Shown: positions 16,864 through 25,273, counted from the first letter of the stretch. The stretch: DNA of 64,000 nucleotides from Chitinimonas sp036961565 (GCF_036961565.1 NZ_JBAMDD010000008.1:62001-126000), one strand, 5' to 3'. Numbers and translations are program-made. The notes: generated by a model not told the origin, from the sequence alone.

Positions 16864-17682
16864 TTAGTGCAGGTCGCTCCAGTACTCGCGCTTCAGGATA
16901 TAGGTCATGGGCACCAGCAGGAAGATCAGGAACAACAACACGCCGTAGCCTATGCTCTCGCGCTTCACCTGGGCCGGTTCGCTCATCCACACCATGTAGT
17001 TGGTCAGGTCGGTCATACGCTCGTCAAAATCGAGCATATTGGCCTTGCCGTCTTCCAGGCGGGTCAGTTCACCCGCCTTGGTCAGCACCAGTTGATGGGT
17101 GGTGATCTTGTCCTTGCCGTTCACATGCTCCACCGTCTCCCAGGAGCGCGCCACCGGGCCCTTGGCCTCAGCCTTGCCCTCTACGGTGCGCAGTTCCAGG
17201 TCACCCTGCAGCTGCCACAGCACGTGCGGCATGCCGACCTTGTCGAACACCGCGTTGTTCCAGCCGGTGGGACGGCTGCTGTCGCGGTAGAAGCTGCGCA
17301 GATAGGTGTAGAGCCAATCGGCACCGCGCGAGCGGGCAATCAGGGTCAGATCGGGCGGGGTGGCGCCAAACCAGGCCTTGCCGTCCTTGGCCTGCATGGC
17401 CACGCGCATCGGGTCACCCACCTTGTCGGTGGCGAACATCAGGTTGTCCTTGATCTGCTGCTCGCTCAGCCCCAGGTCGGTCAGGCGGTTATAGCGCATG
17501 GAGCTGGCGCCATGGCACGACAGACAGTAGTTCACGAACACCTTGGCACCGCGCTGCACCGACTCGGCATTGGCAACACGCAGCTCAACCTTGTCCAGCG
17601 CGACGCCGCCAGAGGCCGCCAGAGCGGTCAGCGGGGCCAGCAAGGCACAGGCGGCGATAATCCGGGCAATCTTGTTTTTCAT
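16864..17682 (-). CDS. petC: Cytochrome c1 of the bc1 complex
   Basis: A 272-residue haem protein of the ubiquinol-cytochrome c reductase. A signal peptide (residues 1-22, ending ALA) leads to a periplasmic domain with the haem-binding CLSCH at 53-57. A C-terminal membrane anchor follows at about 241-258 (IGYGVLLFLIFLLVPM), leaving the tail KREYWSDLH in the cytoplasm. It takes electrons from the Rieske protein. It is the last gene of petABC, 18 bases after petB, and is followed by a terminator. Confidence 0.96.
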   Translation of the reverse strand: MKNKIARIIAACALLAPLTALAASGGVALDKVELRVANAESVQRGAKVFVNYCLSCHGASSMRYNRLTDLGLSEQQIKDNLMFATDKVGDPMRVAMQAKDGKAWFGATPPDLTLIARSRGADWLYTYLRSFYRDSSRPTGWNNAVFDKVGMPHVLWQLQGDLELRTVEGKAEAKGPVARSWETVEHVNGKDKITTHQLVLTKAGELTRLEDGKANMLDFDERMTDLTNYMVWMSEPAQVKRESIGYGVLLFLIFLLVPMTYILKREYWSDLH

Positions 17683-17700
17683 CTTATTCGTCTCCCTCGA

Positions 17701-19056
17701 TCAAACCAGCTTGGCGAACACAAACGAACCAAGGATGGCGATACCCACATACATCAGGAATGCCAGCTGGCGCGAGGTATTGGTTTCGGTAACGCGTGCC
17801 GGCACCGGCTCGGTACCTGGGTCGTTCTTGGTATAGAACGGCATGGCCAGGAAGAAGCCGAAGTAGATGACACTGAAGATCTGCGACAGGATGGTGCGCA
17901 GCTCAGTCGGTGCCTTGGCACCCAGGATACCCAGGCCGATAAAGGAGATCAGGAACAGCACCAGGGCCGTCTTGAACTTCTTGCCACGATAGCGGATGGA
18001 CTTGACCGGGCTGCGATCCAGCCAAGGCAGGAAGGCAATGATCACCACGGCAGCACCCATGCCTATCACACCCCACACCTGGGTACCCAGGAAGGACGGA
18101 ATGGCGCGCAGGATGGCGTAGTAAGGCGTGAAGTACCAGACCGGCGCAATATGCGGCGGGGTCTTCAAGGGGTCAGCCGGGTCGAAGTTGGGGTGCTCCA
18201 GGAAGAAGCCACCCATCTCCGGCGCGAAGAACACCACATAGCTGAAGATCACCAGGAACACCGCCACACCAAAGATATCCTTGATGGTGTAGTAGGGGTG
18301 CATGGGGATGCCATCCAGCGGAATGCCAGTCTTGGGATCCTTGTTCTTCTTGATCTCGACGCCATCGGGGTTGTTCGAACCCACTTCGTGCAGCGCCACC
18401 AGGTGAGCCACCACCAGGCCCAGCAGGACCAGCGGCACGGCAATCACGTGCAGGGCAAAGAAGCGGTTCAGGGTCGCATCGGACACCACGAAGTCACCGC
18501 GTATCCACACCGACAGGTCAGGCCCGATCACCGGGATGGAAGCAAACAGGTTGACGATCACCTGCGCACCCCAGAACGACATCTGGCCCCATGGCAGCAG
18601 ATAGCCCAGGAAGGCTTCGGCCATCAGGCACAGGAAGATCAGCATGCCGAAGATCCAGATCAGTTCGCGTGGCTGCTTGTAGGAGCCATAGACCAGACCA
18701 CGGAACATATGCAGATACACCACCACGAAGAACATGGAGGCGCCGGTGGAGTGCATGTAGCGGATGATCCAGCCCCCCGCCACGTCACGCATGATGTATT
18801 CGACCGAATTGAAGGCGACCGACACATTGGTGCCGGGGATCAGCGACCCATCCGGCTTGTAGTTCATCGTCAGGAAGATACCGGTGACGATCTGTATCAC
18901 CAGCACCAACAGGGCCAGCGAACCGAAGTAGTACCAGAAGTTGAAGTTCTTGGGCGCATAGTACTCGGACATATGCGCTTTCCATGATGCCGTCACCGGG
19001 AACCGGTCATCTACCCAGTTCACCACGGTATTCGTCAGGGCTTGCAGCTTGCTCAT
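17701..19056 (-). CDS. petB: Cytochrome b of the bc1 complex
   Basis: A 451-residue integral membrane subunit carrying both b haems and the quinol sites. The paired haem-ligand histidines sit in helices B (MHSTGASMFFVVVYLHMFR) and D (NRFFALHVIAVPLVLLGLVVAH), and the Qo-site motif appears as PVWYFTPYYAILRA. Eight or so hydrophobic helices run through the protein. Its length is that of the full-length proteobacterial cytochrome b. It lies 15 bases after petA. Confidence 0.97.
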   Translation of the reverse strand: MSKLQALTNTVVNWVDDRFPVTASWKAHMSEYYAPKNFNFWYYFGSLALLVLVIQIVTGIFLTMNYKPDGSLIPGTNVSVAFNSVEYIMRDVAGGWIIRYMHSTGASMFFVVVYLHMFRGLVYGSYKQPRELIWIFGMLIFLCLMAEAFLGYLLPWGQMSFWGAQVIVNLFASIPVIGPDLSVWIRGDFVVSDATLNRFFALHVIAVPLVLLGLVVAHLVALHEVGSNNPDGVEIKKNKDPKTGIPLDGIPMHPYYTIKDIFGVAVFLVIFSYVVFFAPEMGGFFLEHPNFDPADPLKTPPHIAPVWYFTPYYAILRAIPSFLGTQVWGVIGMGAAVVIIAFLPWLDRSPVKSIRYRGKKFKTALVLFLISFIGLGILGAKAPTELRTILSQIFSVIYFGFFLAMPFYTKNDPGTEPVPARVTETNTSRQLAFLMYVGIAILGSFVFAKLV

Positions 19057-19071
19057 TTCAGGCCTTCCCTC

Positions 19072-19659
19072 TTATTTGTCTTCGCCGACCAGCAACACCG
19101 CATCATTCAGGTACTTGTAGGGCGGTATGTCGAGGTTCTTGGGAGCGGGCACGCCGGAATAGACGCGGCCTGCCAGGTCGAACTTGGAGCCGTGGCAAGG
19201 GCAGTAGAAACCACCCATCCAGTCCGCACCGAGATCAGCCGGGGCCAGATCGGGACGGAAAGTCGGCGAGCAGCCCAGGTGGGTACATACCCCCAGGGCC
19301 ACCAGGATATTGGCCTTGTCGGCACGGGCACGCGTCTTGTTCTTGGCGTACTCCGGCTGATCGCTGCCGTTCGAGTCGGGGTCGGTCAGCTTGCTTTCGA
19401 TCTTGGCAAGGCTATCCACCATTTCCTTGGTGCGATTCACCACCCACACCGGCTTGCCGCGCCACTCGACGTCTATCTTCTGGCCTGGCTCGAGCTTGCT
19501 GATGTCCACCTCTACCGGCGCACCGGCAGCCTTGGCACGCTCAGACGGGAAGAAGCTGGCAATGAAGGGCGTGGCGACCCCGACCACGGCGACGCCACCC
19601 ACGGCGCCGGTCGCGAGCGTCAGGAAGCGCCGCTTGCTGTTGTCCACTTGATTCGTCAT
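19072..19659 (-). CDS. petA: Rieske iron-sulfur protein of the bc1 complex
   Basis: A 195-residue subunit that carries the 2Fe-2S cluster between quinol and cytochrome c1. The twin-arginine-like N-terminus SKRRFLTLATGAVGG leads into the membrane anchor. The cluster ligands are in CTHLGCSP and CPCHGSKFD. The start MTNQVDNSKRRF at 19659 is chosen because the upstream in-frame extension lacks any family similarity. Tat targeting fits the tatABC genes nearby. First gene of petABC. Confidence 0.96.
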   Translation of the reverse strand: MTNQVDNSKRRFLTLATGAVGGVAVVGVATPFIASFFPSERAKAAGAPVEVDISKLEPGQKIDVEWRGKPVWVVNRTKEMVDSLAKIESKLTDPDSNGSDQPEYAKNKTRARADKANILVALGVCTHLGCSPTFRPDLAPADLGADWMGGFYCPCHGSKFDLAGRVYSGVPAPKNLDIPPYKYLNDAVLLVGEDK

Positions 19660-19858
19660 ACCCAGTCCCTGACTTTCTGACTTTTTTGAAATGTGTAAAC
19701 CCAGGATGCCGGCAGCAGGTCTGCTTACCGAGACCGACGGCACTGAGAGCTGCCGACAAGACCCAGCACTGCAACACCGGCCATGCGCGCAAGAGCAGGC
19801 TGTACCTGGGGTACGGCAAGCTTGCGCCACAACACCGGAGGGGTTTTGTCAGCGGCTC

Positions 19859-19911
19859 TTAGGCTCTGTTGTCATCTGCCTCAGGCAGAAGCACATCACA
19901 ACAGAACCTAA
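19859..19911. repeat. Nested inverted repeat upstream of petABC
   Basis: Outer arms TTAGGCTCTGTTGT (19859-19872) and ACAACAGAACCTAA (19898-19911) pair at 13 of 14 positions, the odd pair being a G-U wobble when read on the minus strand. Inside them, TCTGCCT / AGGCAGA (19875-19881, 19883-19889) forms a second perfect stem. It lies 200 bp before the petA start, in the 395-bp gap 19660-20054, which holds no gene. It could be a terminator, an RNA leader structure or a dispersed palindrome. Confidence 0.6.
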
Positions 19912-20025
19912 ACTAGGTGATTTTAACCGATTCCCCCAGCTTGGATAAGCCTTTGCCGCAAAGGGGTTATTGAAAGCCCCCCTGGCACTGTACTTTCGGC
20001 GCCACAGCAACACCCAAACAAGCCC

Positions 20026-20044
20026 CCACGGCAACCCGCCGTGG
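20026..20044 (-). terminator. Hairpin downstream of the Nif3 gene
   Basis: CCACGGC / GCCGTGG forms a 7-bp GC-rich stem with a 5-base loop, 10 bases after the stop codon of the Nif3 gene. On the minus strand it is followed by GGGCTTGTTTGGG, which is only moderately T-rich. Confidence 0.5.
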
Positions 20045-20054
20045 CTAGGCCGTA

Positions 20055-20801
20055 TCAGATCGGGTTGGCCAATTCCACATAGTGGGTATCCAGCCCAAAC
20101 TGGCCGGCCAGATGGGCCGCCAGCGCCTGCACGCCATAGCGCTCTGTGGCATGGTGGCCCGCCGCGACAAAGGCCACACCATGCTCCAGCGCGGCATGGT
20201 AGTTATGCTCGGACGCCTCGCCGGTCAGAAAAACATCGCAGCCTGCCGCAATGGCCCCGGCAAAGTAGCCCTGCGCCCCACCGGTACACCAACCCACCCG
20301 CCGTACCGGCCGGTCGCCCTCACCTATCACCAGGGGCCGTCGCCCCAGGCTGGCCTCAACCCGCTGGGCAAATCCCGCCAGGTTGCACGCCTGCTGCGGC
20401 ACGCCCAGCCAGCCCAGCTCCTGCTCGCCAAAGCGGCCATCCGCCACCAGGCCCAACAACACCCCCAGGCTGGCGTTATTACCCAGCTCCGGATGGGCAT
20501 CCAGCGGCAGATGGTAGGCCAGCAGGCTGATATTATGCTGCAGCAGCTTGCCCAGGCGGCGGCGCTTGCTGCCCACCACCCGGGCATCCTCGCCTTTCCA
20601 GAAATAGCCGTGATGCACCAGGATGGCATCCGCTTCCCAGGCGATGGCAGCATCGATCAAGGCTTCGCTGGCCGTCACGCCACACAGCAGACGCTGCACC
20701 TGGGCACGCCCCTCGACTTGCACACCATTGGGGGCATAGTCTTTGTAACGGTCTTGCTGGAGCAGTTGTCCGGTATAATTTTCCAACTCACGCAATAACA
20801 T
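20055..20801 (-). CDS. Nif3-like dinuclear metal-center protein (YbgI/GTP cyclohydrolase-like)
   Basis: A 248-residue protein of the Nif3/YbgI family, known as toroidal hexamers with a two-metal site; the biological reaction is not settled. Metal-ligand motifs are DAILVHHGYFWKG near residue 63, AYHLPLDAHPELGNNA near 96, and GHHATERYG near the C-terminus, together with FLTGEASEHNYH. The start MLLRELENYTGQLL at 20801 aligns with family members; 17 upstream codons are non-conserved. The gene is divergent from the HtrA protease, whose -10 box lies inside this gene's 5' end. Confidence 0.9.
   Translation of the reverse strand: MLLRELENYTGQLLQQDRYKDYAPNGVQVEGRAQVQRLLCGVTASEALIDAAIAWEADAILVHHGYFWKGEDARVVGSKRRRLGKLLQHNISLLAYHLPLDAHPELGNNASLGVLLGLVADGRFGEQELGWLGVPQQACNLAGFAQRVEASLGRRPLVIGEGDRPVRRVGWCTGGAQGYFAGAIAAGCDVFLTGEASEHNYHAALEHGVAFVAAGHHATERYGVQALAAHLAGQFGLDTHYVELANPI
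20774..20779 (+). promoter_or_regulatory. Consensus -10 box for the HtrA-like protease gene
   Basis: TATAAT at 20774-20779 is a perfect -10 hexamer 45 bases before the ATG at 20825. It lies inside the first codons of the divergent Nif3 gene. No good -35 box is seen at the right distance, so an activator or an extended element may help. Confidence 0.55.
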
Positions 20802-20824
20802 AGCGGCCGCCGTTCGCAAATCAC

Positions 20825-21994
20825 ATGAAAAAACTCTGGCTGATTTTCGCACAAACCACCACCGTGGGTCTGGCGGTCTGGTTTTTGCTCACCCTGCTCA
20901 AGCCGGGCTGGATACCCAAGCAGATGGCTGACGTGGTCACACTGCGCGAAGCCCCCGCAGTGGAAGCCCCCGTGCACCTGCCGGGCAATATCAGCTACCG
21001 CGAAGCGGTACGCCATGCCATGCCCAGCGTGGTAAACATCTATACCAGCAAGGAAATCAAGAAGCGGCGCCACCCGCTGCTGGACGACCCGCTGTTCCGC
21101 CGCTTCTTCGGCGACCGCTTCGAGAACAGCGAAAGCCAGCGCACCTCCAGCCTGGGCTCCGGCGTTATCGTGTCGGAGCAGGGCTATATCGTTACCAACA
21201 ACCATGTGGTGGCCTCGGCCGACGAAATCCAGGTGGCGCTGTCTGACGGCCGCACCACCACCGCCATCGTGGTGGGCGCTGATCCCGAGACCGACCTGGC
21301 TGTCATCAAGATCGACCTGCCCAACCTGCCCGCCATTACCTTCGGCCAGGTCGAAAAGCTCAATGTCGGCGATGTGGTACTGGCCATAGGCAACCCCTTT
21401 GGCGTGGGCCAGACCGTCACCATGGGCATCGTCTCGGCCTTGGGCCGCACCAATCTGGGCATCAATCCCTTTGAGAACTTCATCCAGACCGATGCCGCCA
21501 TCAACCCCGGCAACTCCGGCGGCGCACTGGTCGATAACGCTGGCAACCTAGTGGGCATCAACAGCGCCATTTACTCGCAAACCGGCAGCGCCGTGGGCAT
21601 AGGCTTCGCCATTCCCGCCAGCACGGTAAAGAGCGTGATGGAACAGATCATCAAGGACGGTGCCGTCACCCGTGGCTGGATAGGGGTGGATACCCAGGAC
21701 CTGACGCCCGAGCTGGCGGCCAGCTTCAACCTGGCCGAGGGCACCGAAGGCGTACTGATCAATGGCGTGGTCAGAGGCGGCCCGGCCGACCGTGGCGGCG
21801 TCAAGCCTGGCGATGTGCTGGTTGCCGTCAACGGCGAAGCCATCCATGACTTCAACGGCATGCTGAACCTGGTGGCCAACCAGAAGCCCGGCCAGGAAGC
21901 CAGCATCAAGGTACTGCGCGGCGGCAAGCCACAGGAGTACAAGGTCAAGATAGGCAAGCGCCCACCGCTGGCCAGCGACCCGGGCGAGGAGTAA
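20825..21994 (+). CDS. Membrane-anchored HtrA-family serine protease with one PDZ domain (DegS/AlgW-like)
   Basis: A 389-residue periplasmic protease held by one N-terminal helix (residues 4-24, LWLIFAQTTTVGLAVWFLLTLL). The trypsin-like domain shows the catalytic triad His127 (VTNNHVVA), Asp157 (ETDLAVIKI) and Ser231 (NPGNSGGAL). A single PDZ domain follows at about 280-375. One PDZ and an uncleaved anchor match DegS/AlgW, which start the sigma-E cascade, rather than two-PDZ DegP; no rseA or rpoE is nearby. The stop codon is the first base block of the large palindromic element that follows. Confidence 0.92.
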   Translation: MKKLWLIFAQTTTVGLAVWFLLTLLKPGWIPKQMADVVTLREAPAVEAPVHLPGNISYREAVRHAMPSVVNIYTSKEIKKRRHPLLDDPLFRRFFGDRFENSESQRTSSLGSGVIVSEQGYIVTNNHVVASADEIQVALSDGRTTTAIVVGADPETDLAVIKIDLPNLPAITFGQVEKLNVGDVVLAIGNPFGVGQTVTMGIVSALGRTNLGINPFENFIQTDAAINPGNSGGALVDNAGNLVGINSAIYSQTGSAVGIGFAIPASTVKSVMEQIIKDGAVTRGWIGVDTQDLTPELAASFNLAEGTEGVLINGVVRGGPADRGGVKPGDVLVAVNGEAIHDFNGMLNLVANQKPGQEASIKVLRGGKPQEYKVKIGKRPPLASDPGEE

Positions 21995-22273
21995 GAGCCT
22001 GTTCAAAGTCTTTTCGCCGCGTCGTTCGCAACCTTGCCGGATGAAGGGCAAGGCGCAAGCCGCGCAGCGGTACCGGTTCCGGTACCGGTACCGTCAGCGG
22101 CTTGCAACGCCGCCCTTCGCCGGCAAGGCTGCGAACCCGAAGGGCTGAGCTGGAAAACGGCCATTCACTGCGTTGTGGCGCTTGGCAATAACTGGTTATT
22201 GCCTGCGCACCACGCCTTGTGCCTGGCCATTTTCCAGATCAGCGACGCGGCGAAAAGACGTTGAACAGGCTCT
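21994..22273. repeat. 280-bp palindromic element with 31-bp terminal inverted repeats
   Basis: The ends 21994-22024 and 22243-22273 are inverted repeats matching at 30 of 31 positions, beginning AGAGCCTGTTCAAAGTC. Between them lie two more long hairpins. The first spans 22025-22135 (arms starting TTCGCA and ending TGCGAA, with a GGTACCGG-TT-CCGGTACC core at 22069-22086). The second spans 22150-22237 (CTGGAAAA / TTTTCCAG arms with a GGCAATAAC-TG-GTTATTGCC tip). Nearly every base can pair, giving a three-way-junction shape. There is no open frame of note. It begins at the protease stop codon. It resembles a MITE or a structured RNA but matches no family I recognise. Confidence 0.75.
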
Positions 22274-22367
22274 AAGCGCCGCCAGCCGGCTTCGCTGTGC
22301 GCCAGCGCTCACACGCCCGGCAAGAATCGCAACCCAGGGTTTTGTTGGCGACTCCCACCCCCGCCTG

Positions 22368-22422
22368 ATGAAAAACACCCCAAGGCCTGGACACAGATCC
22401 AGGCTGTTGGGGTGTTTTTCAT
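22368..22422. terminator. Bidirectional terminator between the protease gene and tatC
   Basis: ATGAAAAACACCCCAA (22368-22383) and TTGGGGTGTTTTTCAT (22407-22422) pair perfectly over 16 bp. An inner CCTGG / CCAGG stem sits in the loop. A and T runs on the two sides make it work in both directions, ending the his-tat operon from the right. Confidence 0.92.
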
Positions 22423-22471
22423 GGTGAACCCAGCGCGGCATATCGACCAGCGCCGCGCCCTGCAAGCCCGC

Positions 22472-23218
22472 CTAGCCCGAAGCCTCGGTATTCTCCGCCT
22501 GCTTGGGTACCATCAGCCAGGCCGCCAGCACCACGCCCAGCTCGAACAGCAACCACAGCGGCACTGCCAGCATGACCTGGGACAACACATCAGGCGGTGT
22601 CACCACAGCCGCAATCACAAAGGCGCCCACAATCACATAGGGCCGGGCCTCGCGCAGCTTGGCTACGGTCACGATGCCCATGCGTACCAGCACCATCACG
22701 ATCACCGGCGTCTCAAATGTGGCGCCGAAAGCCAGGAACATACCCAGCACAAAGCTCAGGTATTTATCGATGTCCGTCATCATGGCCACCCCCTCTGGCG
22801 TGACGCCGGTCATAAAACCAAACACCACGGGGAACACCAGGAAATAGGCGAAGGCCATGCCGACCAGGAACAGCACCAGGCTGGAGATGATCAAAGGCAG
22901 TATCAGGCGCTTCTCATGCTGGTACAGCCCAGGCGCCACAAAGGCCCAGGCCTGGTACAGGGTATGCGGCAAGGTCAGCAGAAAAGCCACCATGCCCGCC
23001 ACCTTCATGGGCACGAAGAAACTGGAGGTCACATCGGTGGCTATCATCTGGCTGCCCACCTTCATGGCCTTGAGCATGGGCATGGCCAGCAGGTGATAGA
23101 GATCGCCGGCCCAATTGAACAGCAGGCAAAATGCCACCACCATCAGCAGCACGGCGCGCACCAACCGGCTGCGTAGCTCGATCAGGTGCTCGATCAGGGG
23201 TTGGAGGTCTTGTTGCAT
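22472..23218 (-). CDS. tatC: Sec-independent protein translocase TatC
   Basis: A 248-residue polytopic membrane protein that binds twin-arginine signal peptides. The N-terminal LIEHLIELRSRLVRA motif, with the signal-peptide-binding Glu, is followed by six hydrophobic helices and periplasmic loops including FVAPGLYQHEKR. The length is normal. It is the last gene of a long co-directional run from hisG. Tat substrates in this window include the Rieske protein. Confidence 0.97.
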   Translation of the reverse strand: MQQDLQPLIEHLIELRSRLVRAVLLMVVAFCLLFNWAGDLYHLLAMPMLKAMKVGSQMIATDVTSSFFVPMKVAGMVAFLLTLPHTLYQAWAFVAPGLYQHEKRLILPLIISSLVLFLVGMAFAYFLVFPVVFGFMTGVTPEGVAMMTDIDKYLSFVLGMFLAFGATFETPVIVMVLVRMGIVTVAKLREARPYVIVGAFVIAAVVTPPDVLSQVMLAVPLWLLFELGVVLAAWLMVPKQAENTEASG

Positions 23219-23232
23219 GACTATCCTGTCGC

Positions 23233-23709
23233 TCAGCGACGGTCACGCACAGCACTGGACTGTGCGGCAGGCTCGGGCAGGGGGCTGATAGGCGCTATCT
23301 CAAGCGGCGGCGTGGTAGTAGTCGGTGGGGCAAACAGGTCGAACTGCGGCGCATCGGGTGCACCGGCCGCCAACGCAGCCTGGTCTGCCGCAGAATGCGC
23401 TAGTGGATCCGCCGTAGCATCACGCGCCTCGCCCAGCACCCCCTGCAGATCCTGGTTTACCTCTTTCAGCTCGCCATTCAGCTGCTGGTGCATCTTGCGC
23501 CCAGCCTCATTCATCTCGGCTTCCATCTGGCGCAGGCTATCGAGGTCTATCTCACGCTGGATATCGGCCTTCACGCCGGCCACATAGCGTTGCAGACGCC
23601 CCACCATGCTGCCCAGCGTGCGGGCGACCTTGGGCAAGCGCTCCGGGCCAATGACCACCAGGGCCACTACCCCCACCACCAAGAGCTCGCCAAAACTGAT
23701 ATCAAACAC
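23233..23709 (-). CDS. tatB: Sec-independent protein translocase TatB
   Basis: A 158-residue protein with a short N-terminal membrane helix (MFDISFGELLVVGVVALVVIG), the PERLP hinge, an amphipathic helix and a long helical, proline-rich cytoplasmic tail. It forms the receptor complex with TatC. The MFDI-GFSE-like start and the glutamate in the helix distinguish it from TatA. Confidence 0.95.
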   Translation of the reverse strand: MFDISFGELLVVGVVALVVIGPERLPKVARTLGSMVGRLQRYVAGVKADIQREIDLDSLRQMEAEMNEAGRKMHQQLNGELKEVNQDLQGVLGEARDATADPLAHSAADQAALAAGAPDAPQFDLFAPPTTTTPPLEIAPISPLPEPAAQSSAVRDRR

Positions 23710-23712
23710 GGC

Positions 23713-23931
23713 TTAGCGCTTGTCCTTGCTGGCTTCGTTCTCGAACACCCGGGCGCCTTCCACCGGTTTCTCGGCGATCTTGGGCTTGTCATCATCCGAC
23801 TTCATGCCTTCCTTGAAGCCCTTGATGGCCGAACCCAGATCCTTGCCCACGCCGCCCAGCTTCTTGGTGCCAAATACCAGCACCACGATAACCAGCACGA
23901 GCAGCCAATGCCAAATACTGAAGGAACCCAT
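23713..23931 (-). CDS. tatA: Sec-independent protein translocase TatA
   Basis: A 72-residue pore-forming component. It consists of one membrane helix (SIWHWLLVLVIVVLVFG), the FGTKKLGGVGKDLG hinge and amphipathic helix, and a charged tail. The start MGSFSIWHW at 23931 has a GAGG ribosome-binding element just upstream; the frame extends 13 codons further without similarity. It lies 3 bases before tatB. Confidence 0.95.
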   Translation of the reverse strand: MGSFSIWHWLLVLVIVVLVFGTKKLGGVGKDLGSAIKGFKEGMKSDDDKPKIAEKPVEGARVFENEASKDKR

Positions 23932-23978
23932 TTTACTACCTCTCCCAACGTTGCCGCCGTGCGCCAGCACGGCGTTGT

Positions 23979-24338
23979 TTACTGTACCAGTTGCGCCATC
24001 ATGGTCTCGGCCTTGCCACCACCGCCGAACACATGCAGATGCAGGTGGAAAACCGATTGGCCGCCCTTGGCACCCGTATTGATCATGGTGCGGAAGCCCT
24101 CACCCAGACCCTGCTCGCGCGCCAGTTGCGGCGCCAGTGCCAGCACCTTGCCCAGCAAGGCCTGGTCATCCGGCACAAGCGTCAACAGCGATTCGATATG
24201 GCGCTTAGGCACGATCAGGAAGTGAACGTTCGCAATCGGGTGTATATCGTGGAAGGCGATCACATCGTCGTCCTCGTACACCTTGTTCGACGGTATCTGC
24301 CCCTGCGCTATCTTGCAGAAAATGCAGTTATCACTCAT
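23979..24338 (-). CDS. hinT: Histidine triad nucleotide-binding protein (HinT)
   Basis: A 119-residue HIT protein of the purine-nucleotide-binding branch. It has CIFCKIAQGQIPSNKVYED at the N-terminus, IVPKRHIESL in the middle and the triad SVFHLHLHVFGG near residue 100. HinT enzymes hydrolyse nucleoside phosphoramidates and aminoacyl adenylates. The Shine-Dalgarno sequence AAGGAGT precedes the ATG. The gene sits 3 bases after hisE and before tatA, a conserved order in betaproteobacteria. Confidence 0.93.
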   Translation of the reverse strand: MSDNCIFCKIAQGQIPSNKVYEDDDVIAFHDIHPIANVHFLIVPKRHIESLLTLVPDDQALLGKVLALAPQLAREQGLGEGFRTMINTGAKGGQSVFHLHLHVFGGGGKAETMMAQLVQ

Positions 24339-24341
24339 TGC

Positions 24342-24674
24342 CTACTCCTTGCCCGCCGTGCGCGCATTTTTTTCATCTATGCCCGAAATCCCCTCGCGCC
24401 GGGCCAGTTCGGCCAGCACATCATTCGGGCCCAGGCCCTGGTGCGACAACAGCACCAGGGTGTGAAACCACAGGTCGGCCACCTCACACACCAGGTGCAG
24501 GCGATCGCCATCCTTGGCCGCCATCACGGTCTCCACCGCCTCCTCGCCCACCTTCTTCAGGATGGCATCCAGGCCCTTGTCCATCAGCTTGGCGGTATAG
24601 GAAGACGCCGGATCAGCGCCCTTGCGGTCTTCCAGGGTCTGGGCGATGCGATAGAGTATGTCGGGGTTGATCAT
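24342..24674 (-). CDS. hisE: Phosphoribosyl-ATP pyrophosphatase
   Basis: A 110-residue MazG-like enzyme that converts phosphoribosyl-ATP to phosphoribosyl-AMP, step 2 of histidine synthesis. Its helical core has the metal-binding KKVGEEAVETVMAAK and LVCEVADLWFHTLVLL motifs. HisE and HisI are separate proteins here, unlike the HisIE fusion of enterobacteria. A 200-bp gap with a hairpin separates it from hisI. Confidence 0.95.
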   Translation of the reverse strand: MINPDILYRIAQTLEDRKGADPASSYTAKLMDKGLDAILKKVGEEAVETVMAAKDGDRLHLVCEVADLWFHTLVLLSHQGLGPNDVLAELARREGISGIDEKNARTAGKE

Positions 24675-24806
24675 ATGGGCGGCTCAACAAGACGGGCGAT
24701 TATAGGCGGGGAAAAAGACAGTTGGGTGACAAGTCTGCGCGTATGCGCATGGCGCGCAACACTGGCGCGGTAAAAAAAGCCGCGGCCGCCAGCAGACCGT
24801 TGCAAA

Positions 24807-24823
24807 TGCGCCTATCAGGCGCA
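24807..24823 (-). other. Hairpin in the hisI-hisE gap
   Basis: TGCGCCT / AGGCGCA (24807-24813, 24817-24823) forms a 7-bp stem with a 3-base loop. Further along the minus strand a GC-rich GGCCGCGGC stretch is followed by seven T residues (about 24774-24790). Together they could partly terminate or process the operon mRNA between hisI and hisE. The gap holds no open frame with coding character. Confidence 0.4.
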
Positions 24824-24874
24824 AGCCCGGCCCCTTCTGTGGAGCAGCTTTTGGGGAGCGGGGTACGTCAGCTG

Positions 24875-25273
24875 CTAGTGGCTAGCGTGGCCACCATAGA
24901 TGGCACCAGGGTCTTTCAGTACCGCATCCGTCACAACCCACTGCTCATCCACCAATTTGCGGTACAGGCAACTCTCGCGGCCAGTATGGCAGGCAATGCC
25001 GCCTGCCTGGACAATCTGCATCACGATCACATCGCCATCACAGTCCAGCCGCAACTCACTGACGGTTTGCAGGTGCCCGGATTCCTCGCCTTTTTTCCAC
25101 AGCCGCTGGCGCGAGCGGGAAAAATAATGGGCGATACCAGTCTGCGCCGTCAGTTGCAGTGACTCCCGGTTCATATAGGCCACCATCAGTATCCGCTGGC
25201 TGTGCGCATCCTGCGCAATGGCCGTCACCAGGCCCTGGGCATCCCAGCGCACCTCATCCAGCCAACTGCTCAT
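24875..25273 (-). CDS. hisI: Phosphoribosyl-AMP cyclohydrolase
   Basis: A 132-residue zinc enzyme that opens the adenine ring of phosphoribosyl-AMP, step 3 of histidine synthesis. Seen are LMVAYMNRESL, HYFSRSRQRLWKKGEESGH, the metal-binding DCDGD and the cysteine motif ACHTGRESC. It overlaps hisF by 4 bases, which indicates translational coupling. Confidence 0.96.
   Translation of the reverse strand: MSSWLDEVRWDAQGLVTAIAQDAHSQRILMVAYMNRESLQLTAQTGIAHYFSRSRQRLWKKGEESGHLQTVSELRLDCDGDVIVMQIVQAGGIACHTGRESCLYRKLVDEQWVVTDAVLKDPGAIYGGHASH

Noticed and set aside
16867..18987. 706-codon open frame antisense to petC and petB
   Set aside because: It is a shadow of two secure genes on the other strand, with histidine/glutamine-rich translation typical of antisense frames in high-GC DNA.
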